From contig CAYQDF010000002.1 of NCBI GenBank assembly GCA_964416175.1, positions 18,793 through 82,792 on the forward strand: a stretch of 64,000 bases of DNA. Direction: 5' to 3'. Position 1 is the stretch's first letter. Each line of letters begins with the position of its first letter. The translations under genes and the position numbers were made by a program. Of this stretch, positions 37,645 to 45,013 are shown piece after piece. The notes under the pieces are model-generated. The model searched no databases. It was not told the origin of the DNA and saw only the letters and a program-made list of their open reading frames with translations. This stretch comes from CAYQDF01 sp964416175. Its GTDB lineage: Bacteria; Chloroflexota; Anaerolineae; Anaerolineales; UBA4823.

Positions 37645-38606
37645 GCTCCAAACAACTTTTCCAAGAAATCCGGTGGAATTTTCAGTCCGGTCGAAGCGAA
37701 CAATTCTGCCACAGGTTTGCGAATGCCGACCAGGAGGCCTTCGAGTTCTACGGGGTGGGGCAGCGTAATCGCCTCCAAGATCCTCTTTGCCGCCCTGTGT
37801 CGGCGAAGCAGCTGATCGATGCAGTAGCTGACCGCTCCACAACGGATCAAGATAGTCTGGGCTTCAGCAAGAGCTTCCGGGCTGGGGATATTCTTCCTCA
37901 ATTCGATAAACCGGTCCTTTGCCGGATGGTCAACGGTCTCTGCATAGAGGATCGGGAGTGAAGAACGGCCGGGCAGCCAATCGGGGGTTGCCGGAGATGC
38001 CATCGCGTCGTTCAAATCGTCCTGGATCTGGATCATCTCTCCATAAACGTGGCCGAAACGTTCGATCTGCGAGGCGACTTCAGCTGAGGCTCCTCCAACC
38101 AGCGCTCCGATTTGAAGGGCAGCGCCGAAGAAGGGAGAGCTTTTAGCCCGGACGAGGCGCCAGTAGCCCTCCTCATCAACAGGACCTTCGACGTCCAGAT
38201 TTTGACCGAATGCTGTGGTCAATATCATCCGGTTGAGAATGCAGAACACAGCAAATTTAATTTTTGGATCGGACCCGGTCAGGGTTATGGCGTCGAGGCC
38301 GGCTGCGATAAATGCGCAGGCGAGGTTCGCGGCTGCCGGAGCGCCTGTCTGGTGATGCACGCCTCGTGAATCGCCGTCCAGCATGTCATCGATCAGGATA
38401 ATGCTGATCTGCAGACAGGCTATCGAGGCCGCCTCTGGAATCGCCTGTTCGCTGCGCCCTCCCGCAGCTCTGCAAGCCACGATTGGCAGCTGCCAGGCGC
38501 GCGGTTTTCTGCTGCTCGCTTTCACGAGCAAGTTTTTCATTTCGGGCCATCCCTGAACGATGGATGAACCTGAAAGATGATCGATTATCGACTCGTAGGC
38601 GTCCAT
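37617..38606 (-). CDS. Isoprenyl diphosphate synthase-like protein, ComQ-like
   Basis: 329 residues of the all-helical polyprenyl synthase fold. The first Asp-rich motif is DDMLDGD (residues 73-79), the DDxxDxD spacing also found in Bacillus ComQ (DDLEDED), rather than the DDxxxxD of bacterial farnesyl/geranylgeranyl synthases. The second motif is QIQDDLND (193-200). ATG 38606 has GGAG at 8 bases; a TTG at 38621 is an alternative. It follows a 49-codon peptide gene with C-terminal tryptophans on the same strand and faces a ComA-like gene. In Bacillus ComQ prenylates a Trp of ComX; a role in ordinary isoprenoid synthesis remains the alternative. Confidence 0.75.
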   Translation of the reverse strand: MDAYESIIDHLSGSSIVQGWPEMKNLLVKASSRKPRAWQLPIVACRAAGGRSEQAIPEAASIACLQISIILIDDMLDGDSRGVHHQTGAPAAANLACAFIAAGLDAITLTGSDPKIKFAVFCILNRMILTTAFGQNLDVEGPVDEEGYWRLVRAKSSPFFGAALQIGALVGGASAEVASQIERFGHVYGEMIQIQDDLNDAMASPATPDWLPGRSSLPILYAETVDHPAKDRFIELRKNIPSPEALAEAQTILIRCGAVSYCIDQLLRRHRAAKRILEAITLPHPVELEGLLVGIRKPVAELFASTGLKIPPDFLEKLFGAYSEPGMGS

Positions 38607-38622
38607 TTTCTTCTCCGACAAT

Positions 38623-38646
38623 TATGGCCGGGAGATCCCGGCCATA
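38623..38646 (-). other. Intercistronic stem-loop between comX-like and comQ-like genes
   Basis: A perfect inverted repeat with 11-base arms (38623-38633 and 38636-38646) and a 2-base centre sits just before the ribosome site of the ComQ-like gene. There is no T-run. It could protect the upstream peptide mRNA or limit translation of the enzyme, giving more peptide than enzyme. Confidence 0.6.
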
Positions 38647-38711
38647 TTACACATTCTGAGTTTACTTTCGAGAATCCGGCACCCGAGGACCCAACCGGCT
38701 TTTGGTTTTAA

Positions 38712-38861
38712 TCAACGCCAGATGTCCCAGGCGATCTCGCTTTTGAAAGACTTTACCGCAATGCGGTTGATCTGTGTCAATCGGGCCAGGATCTGAAAAT
38801 ATTTGCTCATTCTCCCGGGTGCTGAGAATAGAGCGGCGTGAAAAGCTTGCATTGCGTACAT
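38712..38861 (-). CDS. ComX-like pheromone precursor peptide, 49 residues
   Basis: ATG 38861 is preceded by a consensus ribosome site AAAGGAGG at the right distance. The peptide has no signal sequence; residues 18-40 form a basic amphipathic stretch (MSKYFQILARLTQINRIAVK), and it ends SEIAWDIWR with Trp45 and Trp48. Known ComX pre-pheromones are about 50-75 residues, lack a signal peptide and carry a Trp one to four residues from the C-terminus that is prenylated by ComQ. The neighbours are a ComQ-like enzyme (downstream, same strand) and a ComP-like kinase (divergent). Short length means sequence similarity alone cannot prove it. Confidence 0.72.
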   Translation of the reverse strand: MYAMQAFHAALFSAPGRMSKYFQILARLTQINRIAVKSFKSEIAWDIWR

Positions 38862-38883
38862 GGTAAAACCTCCTTTGCTGTCG

Positions 38884-38966
38884 GTAAACAATCTGAGTAA
38901 CGAAAAAATTTATTTTCTCGAACAGAATTTATAATTGTTTCACCTCCTCTATCCGTAAACAAATCT
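38884..38966. repeat. Direct repeat in the comX-comP divergent region
   Basis: GTAAACAATCT (38884-38894) and GTAAACAAATCT (38955-38966) are repeated 71 bases apart. Each is accompanied by a minus-strand ribosome-site-like GGAGG at 38869-38873 and 38943-38947. The promoter-proximal copy serves the peptide gene; the distal copy has no start codon. It could be a pair of regulator sites or the remnant of a duplicated peptide leader. Confidence 0.5.
38930..38935 (+). promoter_or_regulatory. -10 box of the ComP-like kinase gene
   Basis: A perfect TATAAT lies 50 bases before the kinase ATG. No recognisable -35 box is at 16-18 bases, which suits an activated promoter, but this is weak evidence. Confidence 0.4.
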
Positions 38967-38984
38967 ACCATTGGCAGGACATCC

Positions 38985-41258
38985 ATGACTAAACGACACT
39001 CGACTCACCCACTGATCAGTTTCGTACTGCCGGGAATGGTATTCTCTGTATTGATCCTTTACAGCTACGCGAAAGTCTTCGTTATCCCGTACCTCGGGTT
39101 CGATATCAATCCATCGGATTGGAGTGTGATCGGGGTATGGGCAGAAGACCAAGCCGACCACGCGCTGCAAGTTGGCGATCACATTCTCCAGATCGGCAAA
39201 GTCGATTTAGAGACCTACAGGAGAGACGTCCGCCAGCCTCTGATCGAGGGAGGCCGACCGGGGGATATCATCCCTCTGCGCGTCCGGCGCGGGGATCAGG
39301 AACTCACAATCCCCTGGGAGCTTCCGGCTGGAAGCACGAACGAAATCCTCGACCGGTTGAACACGATCTGGCTGCCGTACATCTATTGGATTGCGGGCAC
39401 CGGGACGTTCTTCCTCGTGCGACCCAGGGACTGGCGCTGGCGATTGCTCACGGCATCCTACTACCTGACGGCTTTGTGGCTGATGGCCGGGCTGCTTTCC
39501 GCCTGGGCAACCTGGGAGAGTTCGATCCTGCTGCGGGTGCTGGTCTGGTTCTGCGTGCCCGTGTACCTCCACCTGCACTGGGTGTTCCCCCGACCGCTTG
39601 GCCGCCTCCCCGGGCCGGTGATCTGGGGGGCCTACCTGGGCGCGGCGGGGTTCGCTGTATTAGAGTGGTTCCAAATCGTTCCACCATCGACATTTTTCTT
39701 GGGATTTATCCTCGCGGTCGGAGGCAGTCTCCTGCTTCTGCTCATCCACGCCTTCCTCCAGCCCGACCAGCGCCGGGACCTCAAATTGTTGGGAGCAGTC
39801 GCGCTGTTTATCGTCCTGCCGACGATCGTGGTCGGTGCGTTCGCTGCCAACCAGATGGAAGTCCCGTTATGGTATGGATGGGGGGCTCTCTTGAGCCTCC
39901 CGGCGATCCCCGGGGCATATTTCTATGTGATCTACCGCCGGCAGATGGGCAGGATGGAGCTGCGGGCGAACCGCTTCATCACACTTTACATCTTCCTGGC
40001 GCTCCTGTTTGTGGTCGCAGTACCCGTTGTCTATACCGTCAACACATTCATCGAAGCGCCGGGGACGCGCACCTCGCTTGGAGTGGCTGGGGTCCTGTTG
40101 GGCGGGATGGGGATCGTGGTTTTCTACCCGAACTTCGCGCGCCTGATCGAGCGCCGGTTTCTGGGCATTCCGCTCCCCCCAACCCATCTCCTTGAAACTT
40201 ACGCCGCCAGGATCACGACGAGCCTCGACACAGCCAGCCTAAGCAGCCTGCTTCGGGAGGAGGTGCTGCCAGGTCTTATGATACGCCAGTCGGCCCTGCT
40301 CCGAATCGGCGGAAATGGATCCCTCCTCCCTCTTTACACAGAGGGGATCGCACCGGAGGACCTTCCAGACGCGAGCGAAATTCCTGGGCTGGTCGAGCGA
40401 TCTGGACAATTCTTGTTCCCGATCGAAGAAGGGGGGTGTGTATCCAGGCTGTGGATCAGGGTTGTACTGCCGCTGGAAGTCGGCGGGAACCTGGTCTGTG
40501 TGTGGTTGCTCGGAAGGAAAGACCCGGACGATTATTACAGCCAGGCGGAGATCACCGAGCTGAAAGCCATCGCGAACCAGACTGCGATCGCCCTGGTCAA
40601 CATCTCTCACGCCGAGCGGCTCCGGGCGCTTTATCAGGTCAATATCGAGCGGCAGGAACAGGAGCGGACCAGGCTGGCGCGCGCACTGCACGACGACGTC
40701 CTCAACCAGCTGACTGCGCTGATGATGAGCCAGGACGACCTGGACAGGTCTCCAGAGTACCGGGCGCATTTTGACCTGATCACCAGTTACCTGTACGATG
40801 TGATCAGCGACCTGCGCCCGGCGATGCTGATTTATGGATTGAGACTGGCCTTGGAAGAGTACATCGATCATCTTGCCAGGCGGGCACCTGACGGCATGGA
40901 AATCGTGCTGAATATTTCCGAGGCCGATGTGCGCTACAGCCCGAAAGTCGAAGAGCACCTGTTCCGCATCGTCCAGCAAGCCTGCGAGAACGCTCTGCGG
41001 CACGCCAACGCCCGGTCCATCCAAGTCCATGGAACACTTGAATCGAGAGGACTTTCGCTGTCTGTGGAAGATGACGGCAAGGGCTTCCAATACGTCGGCG
41101 CGCTGGACTTGAATGATCTGCTCCGCCAGGGACATTACGGCCTGGTGGGGATGCACGAGCGGGCCGCCCTGATCGATGCGGCGTTGGAGATCGAGTCGAC
41201 GCCCGGACGGGGAACGAGGGTCAGGGTCACATGGGAAGGGACGGCGAATCCAGGGTGA
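38985..41258 (+). CDS. Membrane sensor histidine kinase, ComP-like
   Basis: 757 residues. TM1 (residues 10-30) is followed by an outside PDZ-like segment (about 40-105: ADHALQVGDHILQIGKVDLE), then about seven further spans to residue 380, a GAF-like cytoplasmic part, a HisKA_3 domain with the phospho-His H569 in ARALHDDVLNQL, and an ATPase domain (ENALRHAN, VEDDGKGFQ, GLVGMHERAALI). Bacillus ComP has the same plan: TM1, an external PDZ-like loop, multi-span domain, HisKA_3 kinase. The partner is presumably the NarL-type regulator at 36964. Divergent from the ComX-like gene. Confidence 0.85.
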   Translation: MTKRHSTHPLISFVLPGMVFSVLILYSYAKVFVIPYLGFDINPSDWSVIGVWAEDQADHALQVGDHILQIGKVDLETYRRDVRQPLIEGGRPGDIIPLRVRRGDQELTIPWELPAGSTNEILDRLNTIWLPYIYWIAGTGTFFLVRPRDWRWRLLTASYYLTALWLMAGLLSAWATWESSILLRVLVWFCVPVYLHLHWVFPRPLGRLPGPVIWGAYLGAAGFAVLEWFQIVPPSTFFLGFILAVGGSLLLLLIHAFLQPDQRRDLKLLGAVALFIVLPTIVVGAFAANQMEVPLWYGWGALLSLPAIPGAYFYVIYRRQMGRMELRANRFITLYIFLALLFVVAVPVVYTVNTFIEAPGTRTSLGVAGVLLGGMGIVVFYPNFARLIERRFLGIPLPPTHLLETYAARITTSLDTASLSSLLREEVLPGLMIRQSALLRIGGNGSLLPLYTEGIAPEDLPDASEIPGLVERSGQFLFPIEEGGCVSRLWIRVVLPLEVGGNLVCVWLLGRKDPDDYYSQAEITELKAIANQTAIALVNISHAERLRALYQVNIERQEQERTRLARALHDDVLNQLTALMMSQDDLDRSPEYRAHFDLITSYLYDVISDLRPAMLIYGLRLALEEYIDHLARRAPDGMEIVLNISEADVRYSPKVEEHLFRIVQQACENALRHANARSIQVHGTLESRGLSLSVEDDGKGFQYVGALDLNDLLRQGHYGLVGMHERAALIDAALEIESTPGRGTRVRVTWEGTANPG

Positions 41259-41512
41259 TCTGGAAGGCATGTCTGGCGGCCCATGAAGCCCGCCACTCTG
41301 CTCAGGGTGTTGGTTTGTATTATCCCGAATTCATGTTAAGGTGCAGTTTGTTGCGAGGAGAGACCAAGCCTATCGATTTGTCCAGTATTTGGGTTTTTTC
41401 CGATTGGACTGGAGAAGGCCACGGTCTCAGGCGGTTATACTCAGAGATAATTTACAGGAAAACGAAACTCGGTGTGTTTAAAAACGCGTTGATTCTAAAT
41501 TTTGATTGAATT

Positions 41513-42724
41513 ATGAGCTGGCTCGATGCAGTGTCGCTGGCCTTGATTCACCGTGAAACGTACGTCGCTATCCTCGCGAGCTGGGTCCCCCATGGAGAGA
41601 AAGGAAGCTTCGCCCGCCGGGTGGGGATCACACAAGAATATTTGAGTTACCTGTGCGCCCTGGATCACCCGGCTCGGGGTAAATATCCAACGAAGCGCCT
41701 GCCATCGCCCCAGCTGGCCAAGAAAATCGCCGAGGCAATCCCCGCCCCTAAGGAGGTCAAGCAAAGCCTCCTGGAGAACATGGAATTAGCGCAAGTCAAT
41801 GCAGCCAGAGCTCACTACGCCGCAAAGGAATTCCTTGCGGAACGACGGGCGGCGGAACTGTTGGCCGAAATCGAGCGGTTTCACCGGTCTGCGACATTTG
41901 GGGCCGATCGGAGAGAGGTCCGCCGCGCCTACCGCGCGGTGCGGGACGGAGCCGCGGCGCTGATCCCCTTCCTCCCCCCTGAAGACTATCCAGCTTCCCT
42001 GGCCCAGGCTTGCCTCTACCTGCACGATGCACAGTGCGTGCTCGATCGGGCGGACGACGCTCTGCGCTACGCAAAACTCGCACGGCTGGTGCTGGGAGAG
42101 TCCGACAGGTTCGAACCTGGATTCAACAGGGAACAATTTGACTACCTGGAGATAAATGCTGTGCGTGGCGAGGGAGTCGCCCTTCACAATCTGGGATTGG
42201 ATGGTGAAGCGCAGAATTACTATACCCTTGCCCGCGCGACACCTGCCTACCGCAACGCCAGGGACTTCTGGGGACCCCTGGTGGGAAGGGATATGCTCAA
42301 CGCGATGGTCCAGATCCCCCGTTTCGGGTACCGGGAAGCGCAGAGGCTGGCGCACGGCAGCATAGACCTCTGCGAGCGAAGGAATGACGAGTTCACTTTA
42401 TTCCTGGTCCGCGAATCCTGGCTGCGGTGCCTGATCCAGCGCGAGAAATGGAAGCGTGCCCAGCAGGTTTACCATGAAGAATTCGAGCGAATTCCGATTC
42501 TGCCCTATGTTGGCGCGCTCCACCTGGTTCTGTTCTACAAGACCGGAGCGGACCTTGCCTGGCGGCTGAAGGACTTGAAAACCTGGACCAAACGGGCTGG
42601 GGAAGCGCTCGCGCTCATGCATCAGGCCGGCCTGAGCCACCAGATCCGCTTGCTCGAGCAGCAATATGGCCGGGCGCTCGGGCCCGTACTCGAGGCGCTG
42701 AATCTTACTCTCCCATCGACTTGA
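41513..42724 (+). CDS. Helix-turn-helix and TPR-like repeat protein
   Basis: 403 residues. The N-terminus (about 25-100) looks like an XRE-type DNA-binding domain (FARRVGITQEYLSYLCALDH, LAKKIAEAIPAP), followed by about 300 residues of helical TPR-like repeats (YLHDAQCVLDRADDALRYAK). This plan is shared with RNPP-type peptide-responsive regulators (Rgg, PlcR), but also with many unrelated regulators. It is the first gene after the ComP-like kinase on the same strand, 254 bases away, so it might be a target of that system. No function can be assigned. Confidence 0.65.
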   Translation: MSWLDAVSLALIHRETYVAILASWVPHGEKGSFARRVGITQEYLSYLCALDHPARGKYPTKRLPSPQLAKKIAEAIPAPKEVKQSLLENMELAQVNAARAHYAAKEFLAERRAAELLAEIERFHRSATFGADRREVRRAYRAVRDGAAALIPFLPPEDYPASLAQACLYLHDAQCVLDRADDALRYAKLARLVLGESDRFEPGFNREQFDYLEINAVRGEGVALHNLGLDGEAQNYYTLARATPAYRNARDFWGPLVGRDMLNAMVQIPRFGYREAQRLAHGSIDLCERRNDEFTLFLVRESWLRCLIQREKWKRAQQVYHEEFERIPILPYVGALHLVLFYKTGADLAWRLKDLKTWTKRAGEALALMHQAGLSHQIRLLEQQYGRALGPVLEALNLTLPST

Positions 42725-42759
42725 CCCTTGGAAGTCATCACGGTAGAATCAGGGGGCGC

Positions 42760-42831
42760 GCGGGCGTGGCCAAGTGGTAAGGCATCAGCCTTCCAAGCTG
42801 ATATTCGCCGGTTCGAATCCGGTCGCCCGCT
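42760..42831 (+). tRNA. tRNA-Gly(TCC)
   Basis: Complete cloverleaf: acceptor GCGGGCG with CGCCCGC, anticodon stem TCAGC/GCTGA around the loop CTTCCAA (anticodon TCC), T-arm CCGGTTCGAATCCGG. Discriminator T; CCA is not encoded. It lies 83 bases ahead of the split tRNA-Ile. Confidence 0.93.
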
Positions 42832-42945
42832 CCTCGAAAGGATGAAGGCAGAGGGATGAAGGATGAAGTTTGGTTCTGGATATTGCATCCTTCATATTCC
42901 ATCCTTCCAAGGAGGGCCCGTAGCTCAGTGGCAGAGCGGACGGCT

Positions 42946-43416
42946 TGGAGGAGCTGTTCCAAGTTGAGGTGCGGGTTATGAAGCTCAGTGTGGCAATTTG
43001 CATACACGCGACCGCCAATTAAACATCACCCACCGGCGGCTTTCACCAGAACGAGCTTTTTGGTCGACCCTCTGCGTTTTCGAGCTTCATAACTCTGGAT
43101 ATCCCTGTTCCAGCAGGTAGATGTACAAAACTTAGTTTGCCTGCCGCGAAGAGGGAATCCACAAACAATACAGTTAGAGATCGTTGTCATTACTGTATTG
43201 TAGATTCAACCGGAACGGCTACACAGGGCTGCTTGAAGGGCAACCTTCAAGTGAATCCTGCCAAATTCGGGGAAGCCTAAGTCGAAAGATAAGGTAATCC
43301 CGAGCCAAGCCTCATCATGAGGAAGGTGTAGAGACTAGACGGCAGGCGCCTCACCGAGGCGAAGGGATAGTCCGGCTCACAAACTCGAAAGAGGCAGCGA
43401 AAGCTGTAGTGGGAAG
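42946..43416 (+). ncRNA. Group I self-splicing intron in the tRNA anticodon loop
   Basis: About 471 bases ending in G. The conserved core is visible: P4 CGGGGA (43268-43273) with TCCCG (43298-43302); P7 GACTA (43333-43337) with TAGTC (43368-43372) around a P8 hairpin CGCCTC/GAGGCG (43347-43361). There is a stem with a GCAA loop (43232-43251) and three GAAA tetraloops (near 43284, 43387 and 43399). P1 can form between exon ACGGCTT and GAGCTGT in the intron, with a U.G pair at the second T. It is larger than typical bacterial tRNA introns because it holds an endonuclease gene remnant. Confidence 0.88.
42950..43190 (-). pseudogene. Decayed HNH homing endonuclease gene, antisense within the intron
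   Basis: From ATG 43190 the minus strand encodes an N-terminal zinc-finger part with two CxxC-like pairs (CIVCGFPLRGRQTKFC, then CTSTCWNRD) and EARKRRGSTKKLVLVKAAGG, a typical HNH start. A TGA at 43026-43028 ends it. In the same frame after the stop comes VYANCHTELHNPHLNLEQLL, the characteristic HNH C-terminal end. The middle (about 30-40 residues including the catalytic HH pair) is missing, so a deletion removed the active site. It runs against the tRNA. Confidence 0.72.
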
Positions 43417-43456
43417 CATAACCGTTTGGTCGCAGGTTCGAATCCTGCCGGGCCCA

Positions 43457-44059
43457 TCAAGGTGGGGGCACAGCGGATTGAATTTCCGGCGAGTTTTCGC
43501 TCAATTCCGTGTGCCCCTGCGATATTTTCTGCAGCAGGTCCTCGGCCGCGTGCGGGGAGCGCAAATGGACCACCCGCAGGTGCGCATACTCCGGGAGGGC
43601 GAACAGTTGCGGGTATTCGCGCTTCCGCCGCCAGTAGGTCTTGAACATCCAGTGGAACAGCGATTCTGCGGACCAGAGTTTTAACTGAGGCCAGAGGCGC
43701 TCCACGTTGCCGTTCCACAGCTTTTCGCGGGTGAGGCTGCGCCTCACCGTGCGCACCAGCAGCCGCCAAAACACGGTTGGCAGGGGGTAGTCCAACCAGA
43801 CCACGGCCTGGGCGCGCCCCCAGACGATGTCCTGCACCCGGCTGTAGTTCCCGGCGCAGACCCACCCCTCTGAGCGGGTCGCGGCCTCCACCCGAGCGCG
43901 GAAGACCTCCAGGGGCGCCTCAACCCAGCCCGGCTCCCAATTGAGCTCGTCCAGCTCGATGAAGTCGAGCCCCAAGAGGTCGGCGACCCTGAAGGCCAGC
44001 GTGGAATTGCCAGAGCCGGTCGTCCCCACAACGCTGATGCGTTTGATGGCCGGATCCAA
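43457..44059 (-). CDS. P-loop kinase-like protein (adenylate kinase/FlaR-like), Walker A Lys replaced
   Basis: About 200 residues of the P-loop NTPase family called DNA topology modulation protein or adenylate kinase-like. Seen: ISVVGTTGSGNSTLAFRVAD, FIELDELNWEPGW (the acceptor-site motif) and GWVCAGNYSRVQDIVW. The Walker A is GTTGSGNST, with Asn where Lys is needed to hold the phosphates; AAT could be one base from AAA or AAG. The start is probably TTG 44059 behind GGAGGGGG; TTG 44074 is possible. The stop directly abuts the 3' end of the convergent tRNA. Confidence 0.75.
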   Translation of the reverse strand: MDPAIKRISVVGTTGSGNSTLAFRVADLLGLDFIELDELNWEPGWVEAPLEVFRARVEAATRSEGWVCAGNYSRVQDIVWGRAQAVVWLDYPLPTVFWRLLVRTVRRSLTREKLWNGNVERLWPQLKLWSAESLFHWMFKTYWRRKREYPQLFALPEYAHLRVVHLRSPHAAEDLLQKISQGHTELSENSPEIQSAVPPP

Positions 44060-44090
44060 AAGAGCCCCCTCCAATGTTAAATCATTTCAC

Positions 44091-44588
44091 TCAGGATTGG
44101 TTGGTTTTTTCAGGATCTGCGAGGATGCGCTTCAGCTCACGCTGGGCATAGGTACGGGGTACCGCAAGCGCAAGCACCCATTCCTCCACGAAGAGGTTCT
44201 GTGCCCGCTCGAGGACCAGGTTGTCGTGTTCATTGAGTTTTTTCTGCCGGCGCAGGAACATCAGGTCGCGGATGATCCGGCAGATAGATTCCAGGGTCCC
44301 GCGCCTCAAGCGGTCGATCAGCTCGGTCCTCCGCTCGAGGCGGTCGATGGACAGCGCTTCGCCGGAGTTCCCCAGGATCTCGAAGAGGTGTTCGAATTCG
44401 GCGGCGGGAGTCGTCGGGCGCAGGCTGCACTCGCCGCTGCCATTGACGGGCACCCAGATGGTCAAGTCATTGATTCGCACTACATAGTACATCTCAGTCT
44501 GCCCCGAGAGAGTCTTTTCATCGTACTGGAGGATCTCTCCGACCCCGTAAGACCTGTGAACCACCTTGTCGCCGATTTGAAATTCCAT
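44091..44588 (-). CDS. CarD/CdnL family RNA polymerase-binding regulator
   Basis: Binds the RNA polymerase beta lobe and stabilises open promoter complexes, mainly at rRNA and other growth-linked promoters. 165 residues: a Tudor-like RNAP-interaction domain (FQIGDKVVHRSYGVGEILQY, YYVVRINDLTIWVPV) and a helical DNA-binding C-terminus (RRGTLESICRIIRDLMFLRR, YAQRELKRIL). Ends 31 bases before the kinase-like gene on the same strand. Confidence 0.9.
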   Translation of the reverse strand: MEFQIGDKVVHRSYGVGEILQYDEKTLSGQTEMYYVVRINDLTIWVPVNGSGECSLRPTTPAAEFEHLFEILGNSGEALSIDRLERRTELIDRLRRGTLESICRIIRDLMFLRRQKKLNEHDNLVLERAQNLFVEEWVLALAVPRTYAQRELKRILADPEKTNQS

Positions 44589-44687
44589 GGCTGTACTCTC
44601 GCCTTTCTGGTTAGACCCGAATGCAATCGTGACCTGCCCGTTCGACCAGGAGATTTAATTGGAAGCTGGCATACCTGCAAGAAAGAA

Positions 44688-44727
44688 AGGAGCACCTACC
44701 GGTGCCCGGCAGGTGCTCCTTTTTTTG
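44688..44727 (-). terminator. Rho-independent terminator of the cold-shock gene
   Basis: Ten-base stem AGGAGCACCT (44688-44697) with AGGTGCTCCT (44711-44720) and a 13-base loop. On the minus strand it is followed by TTCTTTC; on the plus strand by seven T. It ends the cold-shock transcript 19 bases after its stop. Confidence 0.85.
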
Positions 44728-44738
44728 TTCAGCGCAGC

Positions 44739-44951
44739 TTACAAAACGACGACATCGATAGCTTGCGGGCCTTTGGGTCCTTGTTCGACCGAAAATTCAA
44801 CCCTTTGACCCTCTTCCAGGCTGGCATAACCGCCGCTGTTCTTGATAGCTGAGTAGTGGACGAAGACGTCGGAATCGTTCTCACGGGAGAGAAAACCATA
44901 GCCCTTTCCACTGTTGAACCATTTTACAGTTCCATTGATACGTTCTGACAT
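44739..44951 (-). CDS. Cold-shock protein (CspA family)
   Basis: Single-stranded nucleic-acid-binding beta-barrel that melts RNA structure. 70 residues with both RNA-binding motifs: GKGYGFLSREN (RNP1-like) and DVFVHYSAI (RNP2), and the usual start NGTVKWFNSG. GGAGGCAAT precedes the ATG. It has its own promoter and a leader of about 143 bases, and its own terminator. Confidence 0.96.
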   Translation of the reverse strand: MSERINGTVKWFNSGKGYGFLSRENDSDVFVHYSAIKNSGGYASLEEGQRVEFSVEQGPKGPQAIDVVVL

Positions 44952-45013
44952 TTTGATTGCCTCCTATGGGCATCTAAGAATATTAGTGGTTGCCCGGGTT
45001 CTTTTTGATTTTG

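Larger units (their letters stand above)
42914..43456 (+). tRNA. tRNA-Ile(CAT) split by a group I intron
   Basis: The 5' exon (42914-42945) has acceptor GGGCCCG, a D-arm GCTCAGTGGCAGAGC and anticodon stem GACGG up to C32-U33. The 3' exon (43417-43456) begins CATAACCG and carries variable TGGTC, T-arm GCAGGTTCGAATCCTGC and acceptor CGGGCCC with discriminator A. Joined, the loop is CTCATAA, anticodon CAT; the body resembles the tRNA-Ile that gets lysidine at C34, though an elongator Met is not excluded. CCA is not encoded. The splice site could be one base later (TT at 42945-42946). Confidence 0.88.

Noticed and set aside
38753..38766. Palindrome ACCGCA-A-TGCGGT as a ComA-type box
   Set aside because: It lies inside the comX-like coding region, downstream of its start, and is explained by the codons for Asn-Arg-Ile-Ala-Val; not a credible promoter site.
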